Positions 23,310-31,694 are shown, numbered from the stretch's first letter. The stretch: 33,738 nt of DNA from Lentisphaerales bacterium (GCA_004525935.1 SPBP01000002.1:1-33738); one strand, 5' to 3'. A program made the numbers and translations. The notes: generated by a model not told the origin, from the sequence alone.

Positions 23310-25289
23310 ATGGACACTCTTACACGTGCAGCAAATACAATTCGGGGCTTGGCAATGGACCAGGTGCAGGCCGCCAATTCTGGACATCCCGGCATGCCTA
23401 TGGGCGCAGCGGACTACACCGCCTGCCTGTTCCTGAATCATCTCAAGTATTCTCCAGACGATATGAACTGGCCGGACAGGGATCGGTTCGTGCTGTCGGC
23501 AGGACACGGATCCGCCCTGCTCTACAGCGTTCTGCACCTGATCGGCGTGGATCTGCCGGTCGAAGAGCTGAAAGCGTTCCGGCAATTTGGGAGCCTGACG
23601 CCCGGCCACCCGGAACATGGGCATACGCCCGGCGTGGAGACTACGACGGGGCCGCTCGGCAACGGCTGCGCGAACGCCGTGGGCATGGCACTTGCCGAAC
23701 GGATGCTTGCTGCCCGGTTCAACACGGAAGATTTCTCCCCGGTTGATCACTATACCTACTTGCTCTGCAGTGACGGCGACCTGATGGAAGGGATCAGCCA
23801 TGAGGCGTTTTCGCTTGCCGGCCACCTGGGGCTGAACAGGCTGATTGCGATTTATGATTCCAATCGTATCACGATTGAGGGCTCGACAGATCTTGCCTAC
23901 AGCGATGATGTGCGGAGTCGGTTCAAAGGCTATCACTGGAATGTGAAAGAGATTGATGGTCACGACTGCTCGCAGATTCAGAAGGCCTTGGCGGCGGCAA
24001 AGCGATCGAAGAAGCCAACGTTGATAATCGCGAATACTCACATCGCCCAGGGCTCACCTAATCTCCATGACTCCTCGAAGGCACATGGCGAGCCGCTTGG
24101 CGAAGATGAGGTCCGCGCAACACGACGGAACCTGGGCCTCCCCGAAGCCCTCTCTTTCCATGTTCCGGATGATGTTCGGGAACTCTTCGCCCTGCGCAGG
24201 GCGAAGATGGGGCGGGCGGCGAAGCGATGGCATGCGGGCCTGCGGAAATACCGGGCGCAATATCCGGAGAAGGCCGCAGAATGGGACCGGTACATGGCAG
24301 GTAGCCTGCCTGAGAACCTTCAGGAGCTTCTCCCGTCATTCGATAAGCCGATTGCTACCCGTGCGGCATCGGGCAAGATGATCCAGTCACTTGCAAAGGC
24401 AATACCATGGCTGGTGGGGGGCTCAGCAGACCTTGCGCCAAGTAACAAGACGCGGATGACAGAAGAGGCTTCCGTTTCGTCCGAGAATTATGGCGGCCGG
24501 AATCTGCACTTCGGAATCCGTGAACACGCCATGGCGGGCATTATGAACGGGATGGCTTTGCATGGTGGGTTCCGGGTCTTCGGCGCAACGTTCCTCGTGT
24601 TTCTGGATTACTGCAGGCCTGCGGTGCGCCTGGGCGCGTTGATGGGCCTTCCGATAACGTATGTCTTTACCCACGACAGTTTCTACGTGGGCGAAGATGG
24701 CCCAACGCACCAGCCAATAGAGCAGCTGGCGAGTCTTCGCTGTATGCCGAACGTGACTGTTATTCGCCCTGCGGATGCGACGGAAACTGTCGCGGCGTGG
24801 GTTGCCGCGTTGAAAAATACCTCGGGGCCGACGGCTCTGTTGCTGACGAGACAGAACTTGCCTGTGCTGGACCGAAGCATATATCCTCCGGCTGCCATGC
24901 TCGAAAAGGGGGCTTATACTCTGTGGCAGAATGACCCCGATCCCCAAGTGGTTCTTCTCGCGAGTGGTTCGGAGGTCCCCCTTGCGCTGGAAGCCGCGCA
25001 GCAGCTCGCGGCCGAGCATAAGGTGCGCGTAGTCAGCATGCCGTCCTGGGAACTATTCGAAAAACAGGACGTATCGTACCGCAATGAAGTGATACCGTCC
25101 GAAACGGTCAGAATCGCAATAGAGGCGGGCTGCTCGTTCGGATGGGAGCGATACGTGGGTGCGACTGGGCGAGTGATCGGCATTACGCACTATGGCGCTT
25201 CGGGCCCGGCGGATCGGCTTGCTACAGAATTCGGGTTTACGGTTGAGCAGGTGGTTTCTGCTATACGGAGTGCCATCGCCGCCGGCTAG
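23310..25289 (+). CDS. tkt: Transketolase
   Basis: Transketolase moves two-carbon units between sugar phosphates in the pentose phosphate pathway, using thiamine diphosphate. The 659 residues match the standard length. The motifs are GHPGMPMG with H26, GHG at 65-67, and the cofactor-binding segment CSDGDLMEGISHE with its partner NRLIAIYDSN at 153-185. HFGIREHAMAGIMNG with the catalytic Glu follows, then a C-terminal domain. ATG 23310 was preferred over a TTG 11 codons upstream because GGGGGAG stands eight bases before it. It is divergent from the outer-membrane protein gene and followed after 57 bp by murA; a stable hairpin lies in that gap. Confidence 0.97.
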   Translation: MDTLTRAANTIRGLAMDQVQAANSGHPGMPMGAADYTACLFLNHLKYSPDDMNWPDRDRFVLSAGHGSALLYSVLHLIGVDLPVEELKAFRQFGSLTPGHPEHGHTPGVETTTGPLGNGCANAVGMALAERMLAARFNTEDFSPVDHYTYLLCSDGDLMEGISHEAFSLAGHLGLNRLIAIYDSNRITIEGSTDLAYSDDVRSRFKGYHWNVKEIDGHDCSQIQKALAAAKRSKKPTLIIANTHIAQGSPNLHDSSKAHGEPLGEDEVRATRRNLGLPEALSFHVPDDVRELFALRRAKMGRAAKRWHAGLRKYRAQYPEKAAEWDRYMAGSLPENLQELLPSFDKPIATRAASGKMIQSLAKAIPWLVGGSADLAPSNKTRMTEEASVSSENYGGRNLHFGIREHAMAGIMNGMALHGGFRVFGATFLVFLDYCRPAVRLGALMGLPITYVFTHDSFYVGEDGPTHQPIEQLASLRCMPNVTVIRPADATETVAAWVAALKNTSGPTALLLTRQNLPVLDRSIYPPAAMLEKGAYTLWQNDPDPQVVLLASGSEVPLALEAAQQLAAEHKVRVVSMPSWELFEKQDVSYRNEVIPSETVRIAIEAGCSFGWERYVGATGRVIGITHYGASGPADRLATEFGFTVEQVVSAIRSAIAAG

Positions 25290-25320
25290 CAGCTTGTCGG
25301 ACTTCGTCCTCCAAGCTGCT
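25288..25320 (+). terminator. Nested hairpin between tkt and murA
   Basis: AGCAGCTTG (25288-25296, overlapping the tkt stop codon) pairs perfectly with CAAGCTGCT (25312-25320), and an inner GGAC-TTC-GTCC pair sits inside a TC/TC internal loop. No U-run follows, and murA begins 26 bp later. It may be an RNA processing or attenuation signal adjusting murA relative to tkt. Confidence 0.5.
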
Positions 25321-25346
25321 GGATAGACATCGAACAGGATCGGATA

Positions 25347-26621
25347 ATGGCCAGGTTTGTCATCAAGGGCGGGAAAAGGCTCAGCGGCAGCCACAGGACC
25401 CCGGGCAATAAGAATGCCGTCCTTCCCATGCTTGCCGCCAGCGTGCTTACCGACGAACAGGTTGTTCTTCGGAACATCCCCCTGATTGACGACGTGCGCA
25501 CTATGCTGGAACTCCTGGAGGACCTCGGCGTGCGCGTGGAACTGCGCGGACATACAGTAACGCTCTGCGCGGCGGGGATTCGCAAACGTCGGCTGAATCC
25601 GGACCTCTGCCGCAAGGTCCGATCTTCGATCCTGTTTGCGGGGCCGATGGCAGCGAGACACGGCCGTGTGAACCTTGCACCGCCCGGCGGCGATGTTATC
25701 GGGCGCCGCCGGCTTGACTCCCATTTTGAAAGCCTGGCAAAGCTGGGCATCTCGGTCGAGTGCGGGAATACCTACCTTTTCCGTAGACGTCGCTTGCGTG
25801 GCGCTCGAATCCTTCTGGACGAGGCAAGTGTTACGGCAACCGAGAATACGATCATGGCGGCCGTTCTGGCCCGGGGCAAGTCAACTCTGTTTAACGCGGC
25901 GTGTGAGCCTCATGTCCAGGAGTTGTGTGTCATGCTCAACCGCATGGGCGCCCGGATTGAGGGGGTCGGTACGAACTACCTTAAAATCCGCGGTGTCGAT
26001 CAGCTACATGGTGTCTCGCACCGCGTGTCCTCGGACTATATTGAAACTGCGAGTTTTCTGGCAGCTGCCGCTTTGACCGGCGGCCGCCTGCAGATCAGCG
26101 ACGTGCTTACAGAACAGTTCGACGTGGTTTCACGACCGTTTCGGAAGCTGGGCCTGAAATGGAAACTCGCCGGACGCACATTGCACCTGCCGGCCAACCA
26201 GACACTGCGTGTGGAGAACGATTTCGATGCGGCGATTCCGAAGATTGAAGATGGGCCGTGGCCGAATTTCCCGTCGGACCTGATGAGTGTCGCGATTGTT
26301 CTGGCCACGCGTGCCACGGGGGCGATGCTTTTCTTTGAAAAGATGTTCGAAAGCCGCATGTATTTCGTGGATCGTCTGATCGATATGGGAGCCAGGATTG
26401 TCCAGTGCGATCCACATCGGGTGATTGTTACCGGCCCGGCAAGATTGAAAGGCTTTCACATGTCGAGCCCGGATATCCGCGACGGAATGGCTCTGCTGCT
26501 GGCGGCGCTTTGCGCCGACGGCGAAAGTGTGATTGATAACGTGCAGGTGATTGATCGCGGCTACGAGAATGTCGATCGCGAACTGCGCAGGCTCGGCGCT
26601 GATATAGTCAGAATCCGATAA
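25347..26621 (+). CDS. murA: UDP-GlcNAc enolpyruvyl transferase MurA (Asp variant)
   Basis: MurA transfers enolpyruvate from PEP to UDP-N-acetylglucosamine, the first committed step of peptidoglycan synthesis. The 424 residues have the inside-out alpha/beta-barrel repeats, with K22-N23 in TPGNKNAVLP, the barrel loop PPGGDVIG (112-119) and FPSDLMS (the general-base Asp) about two-thirds along. The loop residue that is Cys115 in E. coli is D116 here. Asp at this position is known from mycobacterial and chlamydial MurA and gives fosfomycin insensitivity. GxVRxS-type arginine residues are retained. The gene is 57 bp from tkt and convergent with the Spy-like gene across a strong hairpin. Overall similarity fits MurA better than EPSP synthase. 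Confidence 0.95.
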   Translation: MARFVIKGGKRLSGSHRTPGNKNAVLPMLAASVLTDEQVVLRNIPLIDDVRTMLELLEDLGVRVELRGHTVTLCAAGIRKRRLNPDLCRKVRSSILFAGPMAARHGRVNLAPPGGDVIGRRRLDSHFESLAKLGISVECGNTYLFRRRRLRGARILLDEASVTATENTIMAAVLARGKSTLFNAACEPHVQELCVMLNRMGARIEGVGTNYLKIRGVDQLHGVSHRVSSDYIETASFLAAAALTGGRLQISDVLTEQFDVVSRPFRKLGLKWKLAGRTLHLPANQTLRVENDFDAAIPKIEDGPWPNFPSDLMSVAIVLATRATGAMLFFEKMFESRMYFVDRLIDMGARIVQCDPHRVIVTGPARLKGFHMSSPDIRDGMALLLAALCADGESVIDNVQVIDRGYENVDRELRRLGADIVRIR

Positions 26622-26638
26622 GCTGTCGGTAAAGTATC

Positions 26639-26667
26639 GGGCCGACGGACATGTCGTCCGCCGGCCC
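26639..26667. terminator. Hairpin between convergent murA and Spy-like genes
   Basis: GGGCCG-a-CGGAC at 26639-26650 pairs with GTCCG-c-CGGCCC (26656-26667) across a five-base loop with one mismatch. It stands 18 bp after the murA stop and 28 bp from the end of the opposing gene, where a two-way terminator is expected. U-runs are weak. Confidence 0.6.
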
Positions 26668-26695
26668 GCTTGATCAGCTTGCTTCAGTGCGTACC

Positions 26696-27271
26696 CTATT
26701 CGGCAGCCTCGGGATCGGGTTCGCTCTCGTTCTGCCGCTGTGCGCGGCGTTCCTGCCTCCGCCTTATCATTTCTTCGCGATCCGCCGGTCCTTCGCCACC
26801 AGCCATGCCGGGATCCCGGTTTGCCCTCTCGCGTTGCCGCAGCGCCTTTATCTTCGCCATCTGCTCGGGAGTCAGGGTCTTCTTCACAAGAAGAAGGCGT
26901 TCCATCTGCAGTTTGGCAAGCTCAGTCCTCAGGTCGCCGAGCTCCTCAATAATGTCCAGCATTTCCTTCTCATCGACGTCCTCGGCCATTAGTGCCTGGG
27001 CCTGCTTGAGCGAGGCTAGTTTCATGTCGGCATCAAGTTTGATCTGTTTGACCTGCAGGTCATACATCTTCGTCCGAAGTGCGTCGATTTGTGCCTGTTC
27101 CAGGCCCAGTTTCTCCGCCACCTTCGGGTTCGTCAAAAGCTGCTCCATGATCTGGCCCTGCATTTCCATATTGCCGCGCCGTCCAGGCGCCGGGCCTCCC
27201 TGGCCTATTGCCGCCGCAGTCGAGCCGATAATTATCGCCACCGCCAAAGCCATGCTTGCTGCTTTTCTCAT
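26696..27271 (-). CDS. Periplasmic Spy/CpxP-like protein
   Basis: A 191-residue secreted protein. The signal peptide runs MRKAASMALAVAIIIGSTAAA (about 1-22). The mature part is a long charged helical region, with LEQAQIDALRTKMYDLQ near 60 and LTPEQMAKIKALR near 140. The paired L-x-x-x-Q elements are the hallmark of the Spy/CpxP/heavy-metal-resistor fold, a periplasmic chaperone or stress sensor. The C-terminus is a mostly Arg/Glu-rich tail. ATG 27271 has GGGGGG seven bases upstream; a longer frame to 27310 adds 13 residues before the signal peptide and is less likely. It lies 119 bp downstream of the M24 peptidase gene, and a sensor kinase pair (CpxA/R type) is not near. Confidence 0.75.
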   Translation of the reverse strand: MRKAASMALAVAIIIGSTAAAIGQGGPAPGRRGNMEMQGQIMEQLLTNPKVAEKLGLEQAQIDALRTKMYDLQVKQIKLDADMKLASLKQAQALMAEDVDEKEMLDIIEELGDLRTELAKLQMERLLLVKKTLTPEQMAKIKALRQRERANRDPGMAGGEGPADREEMIRRRQERRAQRQNESEPDPEAAE

Positions 27272-27390
27272 GATGCCCCCCTTTTGCGTGATGTTGCCCG
27301 GCCGGCTCATCCGGCTGGCTTACATACAACGCCTGGCTTCGCCCGGATATTGCATTATTGTTGCGCTACAGTTGGGCCCAGCCGGATTTG

Positions 27391-28518
27391 TCACAGTTCC
27401 AGGGCTGTTTCGCATCGTGCGAGGTGTCGCCAGCCGGTGTCGGTTACTGCGACGGTATCTTCCATGCGAATACCGCCTGTGTCAGGATAGTAGAGGCCGG
27501 GCTCAATGGTGATCACGTTTCCTTTTCTGAGCCGGGCAGGCGTAGCTGCAACCAGGGGCGCCTCATGTATCTCAAGACCCACTCCGTGCCCGGTGCTGTG
27601 AATGAAACCTGACGGGCCTTTTTTGCCGTGGGAGGTCGTGTATCCGCGGTGTTCTAATTCTCTTACGGCCGCATTGTGTACGGTCGCCGCGGTTACGCCC
27701 GCTCTTACGGCCTTCAGCGCGGCCCGCTGGGCCGCACACACGGCCCGATACTGCCCCATAAGCTCTTGTGGTACTGCCCCTCTTACAACGGTGCGCGTCA
27801 GGTCGCCCCAGTAGCCGTGCTGCATATTCTGCGGGAAAATGTCCATCACTATCGGCTCGCCTGCCCGGAGAGGGCCTGAGCCTTCCCAGTGCGGATCCGC
27901 TGTATTCCTGCCGCAGCCTACTATTGTTCCTTTCCCGGTGCAGTGATGGTCCAACAAAACGCGCAATATCAAAGATCGCACCCGTTCCGATGTCAGAATC
28001 GACCGCCCGATCCGGAGTATGCCACGTGAGTCCGGCCTGCTTTTGCCGATCAGCTCGCGGGCTGCGCGCATAGCAGCTACGGCGGCATGCTGTGACTGCC
28101 TGATTTTAGCGATTTCGGCCTCTGTTTTGACCTGACGCTGAGGCACAAGCGGCGTTGCCGCCACTTTTACGCGAATCCCCTTCTTTTCCACCGCTCTCAC
28201 TATGCCGACAGGACACAGGCCGCTCACCTCGATCGTGCGGACCCCCATCTGCGCCGCCACCGCGCCGGCCCATTCAGAAACCCGGCGGATTCGCGCTTTC
28301 GAAATGCCAAGCGCCTCCGGTGTAGTGACTTCTGTGCCCCGCGCTGCTTCACGTGCCGCTCGCACAACTTCCATTGAACACACGACCAGCACTTTCTTTC
28401 GTCCATGAACGAGCAAAACTACCGGATCCGGTGTCCGAAATCCGCAGAGGTACTGTATGTCGGCGCAACTATCCGCGGTCCCGACGAACATCTTGGCCAA
28501 CTCAAGTTTTCTTTTCAT
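27391..28518 (-). CDS. M24-family metallopeptidase (Xaa-Pro aminopeptidase type)
   Basis: A 375-residue protein of the creatinase/aminopeptidase P family, which removes N-terminal residues next to proline. The N-terminal domain covers about 1-125 and the pita-bread catalytic domain follows. The five metal ligands are visible: D226 in IVMDIFP, D239 in YWGDLTR, H311 in STGHGVGLEIHE, E339 in TIEPGLYYP and E353 in RMEDTV. Helper residues H210 and H318 are also present. A GGGGA lies very close (one base) to the ATG, so a Met ten codons in is an alternative start. It is divergent from dnaA across a 363-bp spacer. Substrate specificity (proline, creatine or other) cannot be told. Confidence 0.9.
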   Translation of the reverse strand: MKRKLELAKMFVGTADSCADIQYLCGFRTPDPVVLLVHGRKKVLVVCSMEVVRAAREAARGTEVTTPEALGISKARIRRVSEWAGAVAAQMGVRTIEVSGLCPVGIVRAVEKKGIRVKVAATPLVPQRQVKTEAEIAKIRQSQHAAVAAMRAARELIGKSRPDSRGILRIGRSILTSERVRSLILRVLLDHHCTGKGTIVGCGRNTADPHWEGSGPLRAGEPIVMDIFPQNMQHGYWGDLTRTVVRGAVPQELMGQYRAVCAAQRAALKAVRAGVTAATVHNAAVRELEHRGYTTSHGKKGPSGFIHSTGHGVGLEIHEAPLVAATPARLRKGNVITIEPGLYYPDTGGIRMEDTVAVTDTGWRHLARCETALEL

Positions 28519-28881
28519 GTCCCCTTCTCATCCGCTGCACAAGAGAAGTCTCCTCGTCTTTCTCGTTATTGCAACATTTTCCTCCGCAGGAAATTCATAC
28601 GACACTCGCGCGACAAAAAAGAGAGTCTTTTCACTTGAGACTCAAGCACTGCTCCAGTAGTCTTCATCCGTTTGTTGCGAATGTTTTTTCTTCGCACGAC
28701 ACGTGATGCGGTGGTTATAGCCCGATACTTTGTTTTCGTCAACCTGATCTGGGAGCCTGCAAGTTGTCGTAAGCCGTCCGAACTGGTTCTTCCTGTTGTA
28801 TCTGCGTCGTAATGCGTTGGTCTGCGGGAACGCTCGGACAATTCTTGCCCGGTTCATGATCGCGCGTGGTGGGGTTCTTTT
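28519..28881. other. Gene-free divergent region upstream of dnaA
   Basis: This 363-bp gap separates the M24 peptidase (minus) from dnaA (plus). It is richer in A/T than the flanks and holds several perfect short hairpins: CTTCTC/GAGAAG (28524-28548), TTTCCT-CCGC-AGGAAA (28578-28593) and TGCGAA/TTCGCA (28676-28696). GTCGTAA recurs at 28766 and 28806. No close match to the DnaA box TTATCCACA and no full promoter was seen. Control of dnaA and/or replication functions are plausible but unproven. Confidence 0.55.
28634..28646. promoter_or_regulatory. Operator-like palindrome upstream of dnaA
   Basis: CTTGAG-A-CTCAAG is a perfect 6+1+6 palindrome within a wider GAGTCT/AGACTC repeat (28623-28643). 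It lies midway between the divergent genes and might bind a regulator. Confidence 0.35.
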
Positions 28882-30234
28882 GTGACAACTCACAATGCAA
28901 GCAGCCTGTGGGAAAAGGCCGAGCATTCCCTGAAAGAAGTTCTTCACCCAGATGTTTTCGAGCGCTGGATCGCGGTCATCCGTCCCGAATCCCTTGAGAA
29001 CAACACGCTCACTCTTCTGGTCGACAATGATTTCTATCAAACGTGGCTTGAAGAGCATTATCTGCCGCTTATTCACGATGCCGTCACGAGCGTCTGCGGC
29101 AGCAAGCTGAATATCGTTCTTGTTGCCCGCAAAGCCCAAGATGTGCAACCGGCGGCGCCCCAGAAAAAACCGTCATTGCGCGAGCGACTGACGCGGCGGC
29201 CGCGCGATCTTTCCTCGCCGTTAAACGAGAAATTTTCCTTCGACGCGTTTGTTGTCGGGCCCTGCAACAGCTTTGCCCATGCCGCTTCCCTGGCAGTATC
29301 GCAGGCGCCCGGGCGCGCTTATAACCCTCTCTTCATCTATGGCGGCGTCGGCCTCGGGAAGACGCACCTGATGCAGGCTATTGGCCTGTATGTTCAACAG
29401 AATTCCCGCGCCACCGTTCGCTATATGTCGTCCGAAACTTTTACAAACGAGTACATCGAAGCGTTGCAGACGCGCAGTCTCATCCAGTTCCGGAAAAAAT
29501 ATCGCGGCGTGGATCTCCTTCTCATCGACGACATTCATTTCCTCGCAGGCAAAGAACGGTTGCAGGAAGAATTCTTTCATACGTTCAACGCGCTGTTCGA
29601 CGGACACAGTCAGATCGTCATGACAAGTGATCGTCCGGCGAGCGAGATCGTGGGCCTCGAGAAGCGACTCGTTTCTCGCTTTGAGTGGGGGTTGGTCACA
29701 GAGCTTGAGCCGCCTGATCTTGAAACGCGATTGGCTATTCTTCGGAATAAGCTTGCTCAGAGCAACGTCGCGATTGATGACAGGGCAATCCTCTTTATTG
29801 CCGAGCGAGTCAAGTCGAACATCCGGCGGCTTGAAGGTGCGCTGGTCCGCGTTTTGTCGTATGCATCGCTAACCGGCCGTGAGATCAGCCCTGACTCGCT
29901 TGAACACCTGCTGAGAGATACACTTGACGAGGAGCTCGTTGGACTACTGGACTTCACATCTATTCAGAAGGCCGTTGCGTCACACTACGACTTGCGCTTG
30001 GCTGACCTTACGAGTAAGCGCCGACCCCAGGCCATCGCTGTTCCGCGTCAAGTGGCGATGTATCTATGCCGCGAGCTTACCTCCGCGTCATTACCCGAAA
30101 TCGGCAATGCTTTCTGTAAAACGCACGCCACCGTCCTTTATGCGTGCCGCAGTATCAGCAATAAGATGGCCTCCGACGACGATCTTTCGCGTAATGTGAA
30201 GCACATTGCGAAAAGTCTCGGTAAACAGTTGTGA
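28882..30234 (+). CDS. dnaA: Chromosomal replication initiator DnaA
   Basis: DnaA melts the origin and loads the helicase. The 450-residue protein has domain I (about 1-80), a short linker, the AAA+ core and domain IV (360-450). The core has Walker A GGVGLGKTH at 154-162, Walker B LLLIDDIHF at 212-220 and the RRLEGALVR sensor region. Domain IV is atypical. The loop that in most bacteria reads GGRDHTTV is FCKTHATV here (411-418), one residue shorter, with His and one Thr kept but the Asp and the first Thr lost. PRQVAMYLCRELT just before it is normal. The start is GTG, with a G-rich stretch upstream. dnaN follows after a 231-bp AT-rich spacer. Confidence 0.97.
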   Translation: MTTHNASSLWEKAEHSLKEVLHPDVFERWIAVIRPESLENNTLTLLVDNDFYQTWLEEHYLPLIHDAVTSVCGSKLNIVLVARKAQDVQPAAPQKKPSLRERLTRRPRDLSSPLNEKFSFDAFVVGPCNSFAHAASLAVSQAPGRAYNPLFIYGGVGLGKTHLMQAIGLYVQQNSRATVRYMSSETFTNEYIEALQTRSLIQFRKKYRGVDLLLIDDIHFLAGKERLQEEFFHTFNALFDGHSQIVMTSDRPASEIVGLEKRLVSRFEWGLVTELEPPDLETRLAILRNKLAQSNVAIDDRAILFIAERVKSNIRRLEGALVRVLSYASLTGREISPDSLEHLLRDTLDEELVGLLDFTSIQKAVASHYDLRLADLTSKRRPQAIAVPRQVAMYLCRELTSASLPEIGNAFCKTHATVLYACRSISNKMASDDDLSRNVKHIAKSLGKQL

Positions 30235-30309
30235 TATACTGTTTACAAGGTGTTAAGCAATTGATGAATACTCTCCTCCTGTTGACAACCTCCCGGTTAT
30301 CAATAGTCA

Positions 30310-30323
30310 TTAAAGATCTTTAA
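30310..30323. promoter_or_regulatory. 14-bp perfect palindrome upstream of dnaN
   Basis: TTAAAGATCTTTAA equals its own reverse complement. It lies about 60 bp upstream of the candidate dnaN promoter, a position suiting a regulator or an origin element. Confidence 0.45.
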
Positions 30324-30384
30324 ACAGGTAGAATTAGCCCGCTTGCCGCTTCTGTGAAGGGACGGGATCGCGTTATTTACAGTA

Positions 30385-30413
30385 TTAACAGCACATAATA
30401 CTGGTGGTATATA
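30385..30413 (+). promoter_or_regulatory. Candidate dnaN promoter
   Basis: TTAACA is followed after 17 nt by TATATA, about 50 bp upstream of the dnaN ATG. The TATATATACATATATAG tract makes the exact -10 element ambiguous. Confidence 0.45.
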
Positions 30414-30465
30414 TACATATATAGTACTCATATTGAAGACTGAACCTTACGGGAGAGCTCATTCT

Positions 30466-31560
30466 ATGAAACTCAAGTTTGAAAGAAGTGCCATTTTAAA
30501 CGCTCTTCAAACTGTGCAGGGAATTGTCACAGCACGAACGACCTTGCCTATTCTTTCAAACGCGCTGATTCATGCCGATAAGAAGAGTATTACCATTACG
30601 ACCACGGATCTGGAGGTAAGCGTGCGTTGTGGAATAACCGGTACCGTTCTCAAGGCCGGGGCCGCGACGGTTCCTGTTCGCAAATTAGCGAGCATCATTA
30701 AGGAACTGTCCGCGGATGAAGTCGAAATGGAAGTCGACGAGAAGAATGTTGCAACGATTCAGAGCGGATCCAGTTTATTCAAAATAATAGGACTTGGCAG
30801 TGATGAGTTTCCTGCACTACCCACATTCGATTCAAAACTTGGATATGTGCTCGCACAGAGCACATTTAAACGGATGCTGAAGAATGTTGCCTATGGCGCA
30901 TCGACCGACGAGACAAGGTATGTGTTGAATGGTGTATTTCTGAGTTTTAAGGGCGATAAACTTACAATGGTTGCCACTGACGGTAGACGACTGGCCCTTG
31001 TAGAAGAAGAAGTGGAATTTCCAAAGGAAGCAGAAGTAGATCTCATTATTCCAACAAAGGTTGTTACGGAGTTAGTGCATTCACTTGGCGATGAAGGTCA
31101 GGTGAAGATACAAACCACTGGTAGTCAGGTGGCGTTTGAATTCAGGGATATTATTATTATATCGAAGCTGATTGAAGGGACATATCCGAATTTCAGGCAG
31201 GTCATACCGGCACAGTCTGATGAACGAGTGGTCCTTGAAAGAGAATTATTGCTCACAGCACTGAGACGTGCAGCGCTGCTTGCAAGTGATAAGTCGAATT
31301 CGGTTCGCCTGGAATTTTCGAAGAATAAACTGAAAATAACGGCTATCACGCCAGAGGTCGGGGAAGCTCATGAAACCGCGGCCGTAAAGTATGATGGTAA
31401 AGATATTGCGGTGGCGTTTAATCCCGAGTATCTCATGGATCCGTTAAGGCAGCTGACAACGGATGAAGTATATCTGGAAATAACAGACGAGCTGAGCCCG
31501 GGTGTCTTGAAATGCGAGATACCCTTCCTTTATGTTCTTATGCCGATGAGGATAACGTAA
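30466..31560 (+). CDS. dnaN: DNA polymerase III beta sliding clamp
   Basis: The clamp is a dimer that encircles DNA and tethers the polymerase. The 364 residues show three clamp domains of about 120 each. They open MKLKFERSAILNALQTVQG, with TTLPILSNALI and a central DGRRLALVE, and end with the near-invariant MPMRIT. ATG 30466 was chosen because GGGAGAG stands eight bases upstream; a TTG 11 codons earlier would add an unlike leader. The gene is markedly AT-richer (about 37-45% GC in sampled stretches) than the genes outside the dnaA-dnaN locus. It is followed by tRNA-Gln; recF and gyrB are not next to it. Confidence 0.97.
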   Translation: MKLKFERSAILNALQTVQGIVTARTTLPILSNALIHADKKSITITTTDLEVSVRCGITGTVLKAGAATVPVRKLASIIKELSADEVEMEVDEKNVATIQSGSSLFKIIGLGSDEFPALPTFDSKLGYVLAQSTFKRMLKNVAYGASTDETRYVLNGVFLSFKGDKLTMVATDGRRLALVEEEVEFPKEAEVDLIIPTKVVTELVHSLGDEGQVKIQTTGSQVAFEFRDIIIISKLIEGTYPNFRQVIPAQSDERVVLERELLLTALRRAALLASDKSNSVRLEFSKNKLKITAITPEVGEAHETAAVKYDGKDIAVAFNPEYLMDPLRQLTTDEVYLEITDELSPGVLKCEIPFLYVLMPMRIT

Positions 31561-31609
31561 GCAACTGCTGGTGACATCAATTCTTTCGTATGACTTCAGA
31601 GGACATCGC

Positions 31610-31683
31610 TGCCGGATGGTGTAATGGTAGCACAACAGATTCTGGATCTGTTTGTCTAGGTTCGAATCCTAGTCTGGCAACCA
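31610..31683 (+). tRNA. tRNA-Gln(CTG)
   Basis: The 74-nt sequence folds as a cloverleaf. The acceptor stem is TGCCGGA/TCTGGCA with one G-T pair, the D arm is GTG..CAC, and the anticodon stem is ACAGA/TCTGT around the loop TTCTGGA, giving anticodon CTG (Gln, codon CAG). The T arm CTAGG-TTCGAAT-CCTAG follows, with an encoded CCA. It lies 49 bp after dnaN. A TTG tRNA for CAA is not in the window. Confidence 0.93.
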
Positions 31684-31694
31684 ATTCCACATTG

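Larger units (their letters stand above)
30235..30465. other. AT-rich dnaA-dnaN spacer, candidate origin region
   Basis: The 231-bp spacer contains a 14-bp perfect palindrome (30310-30323), a TATATATACATATATAG tract (30408-30424) that could be a DNA-unwinding element, and 9-mers with two mismatches to the DnaA box (TTATTTACA at 30373-30381; TTATCAATA near 30297). Many bacterial origins lie beside dnaA, but no consensus box lies inside this spacer. Confidence 0.4.

Noticed and set aside
28882-28920. DnaA-box-like TGTGGGAAA inside the dnaA 5' end
   Set aside because: Two mismatches, and it encodes the conserved LWEK segment of DnaA; likely coincidence.
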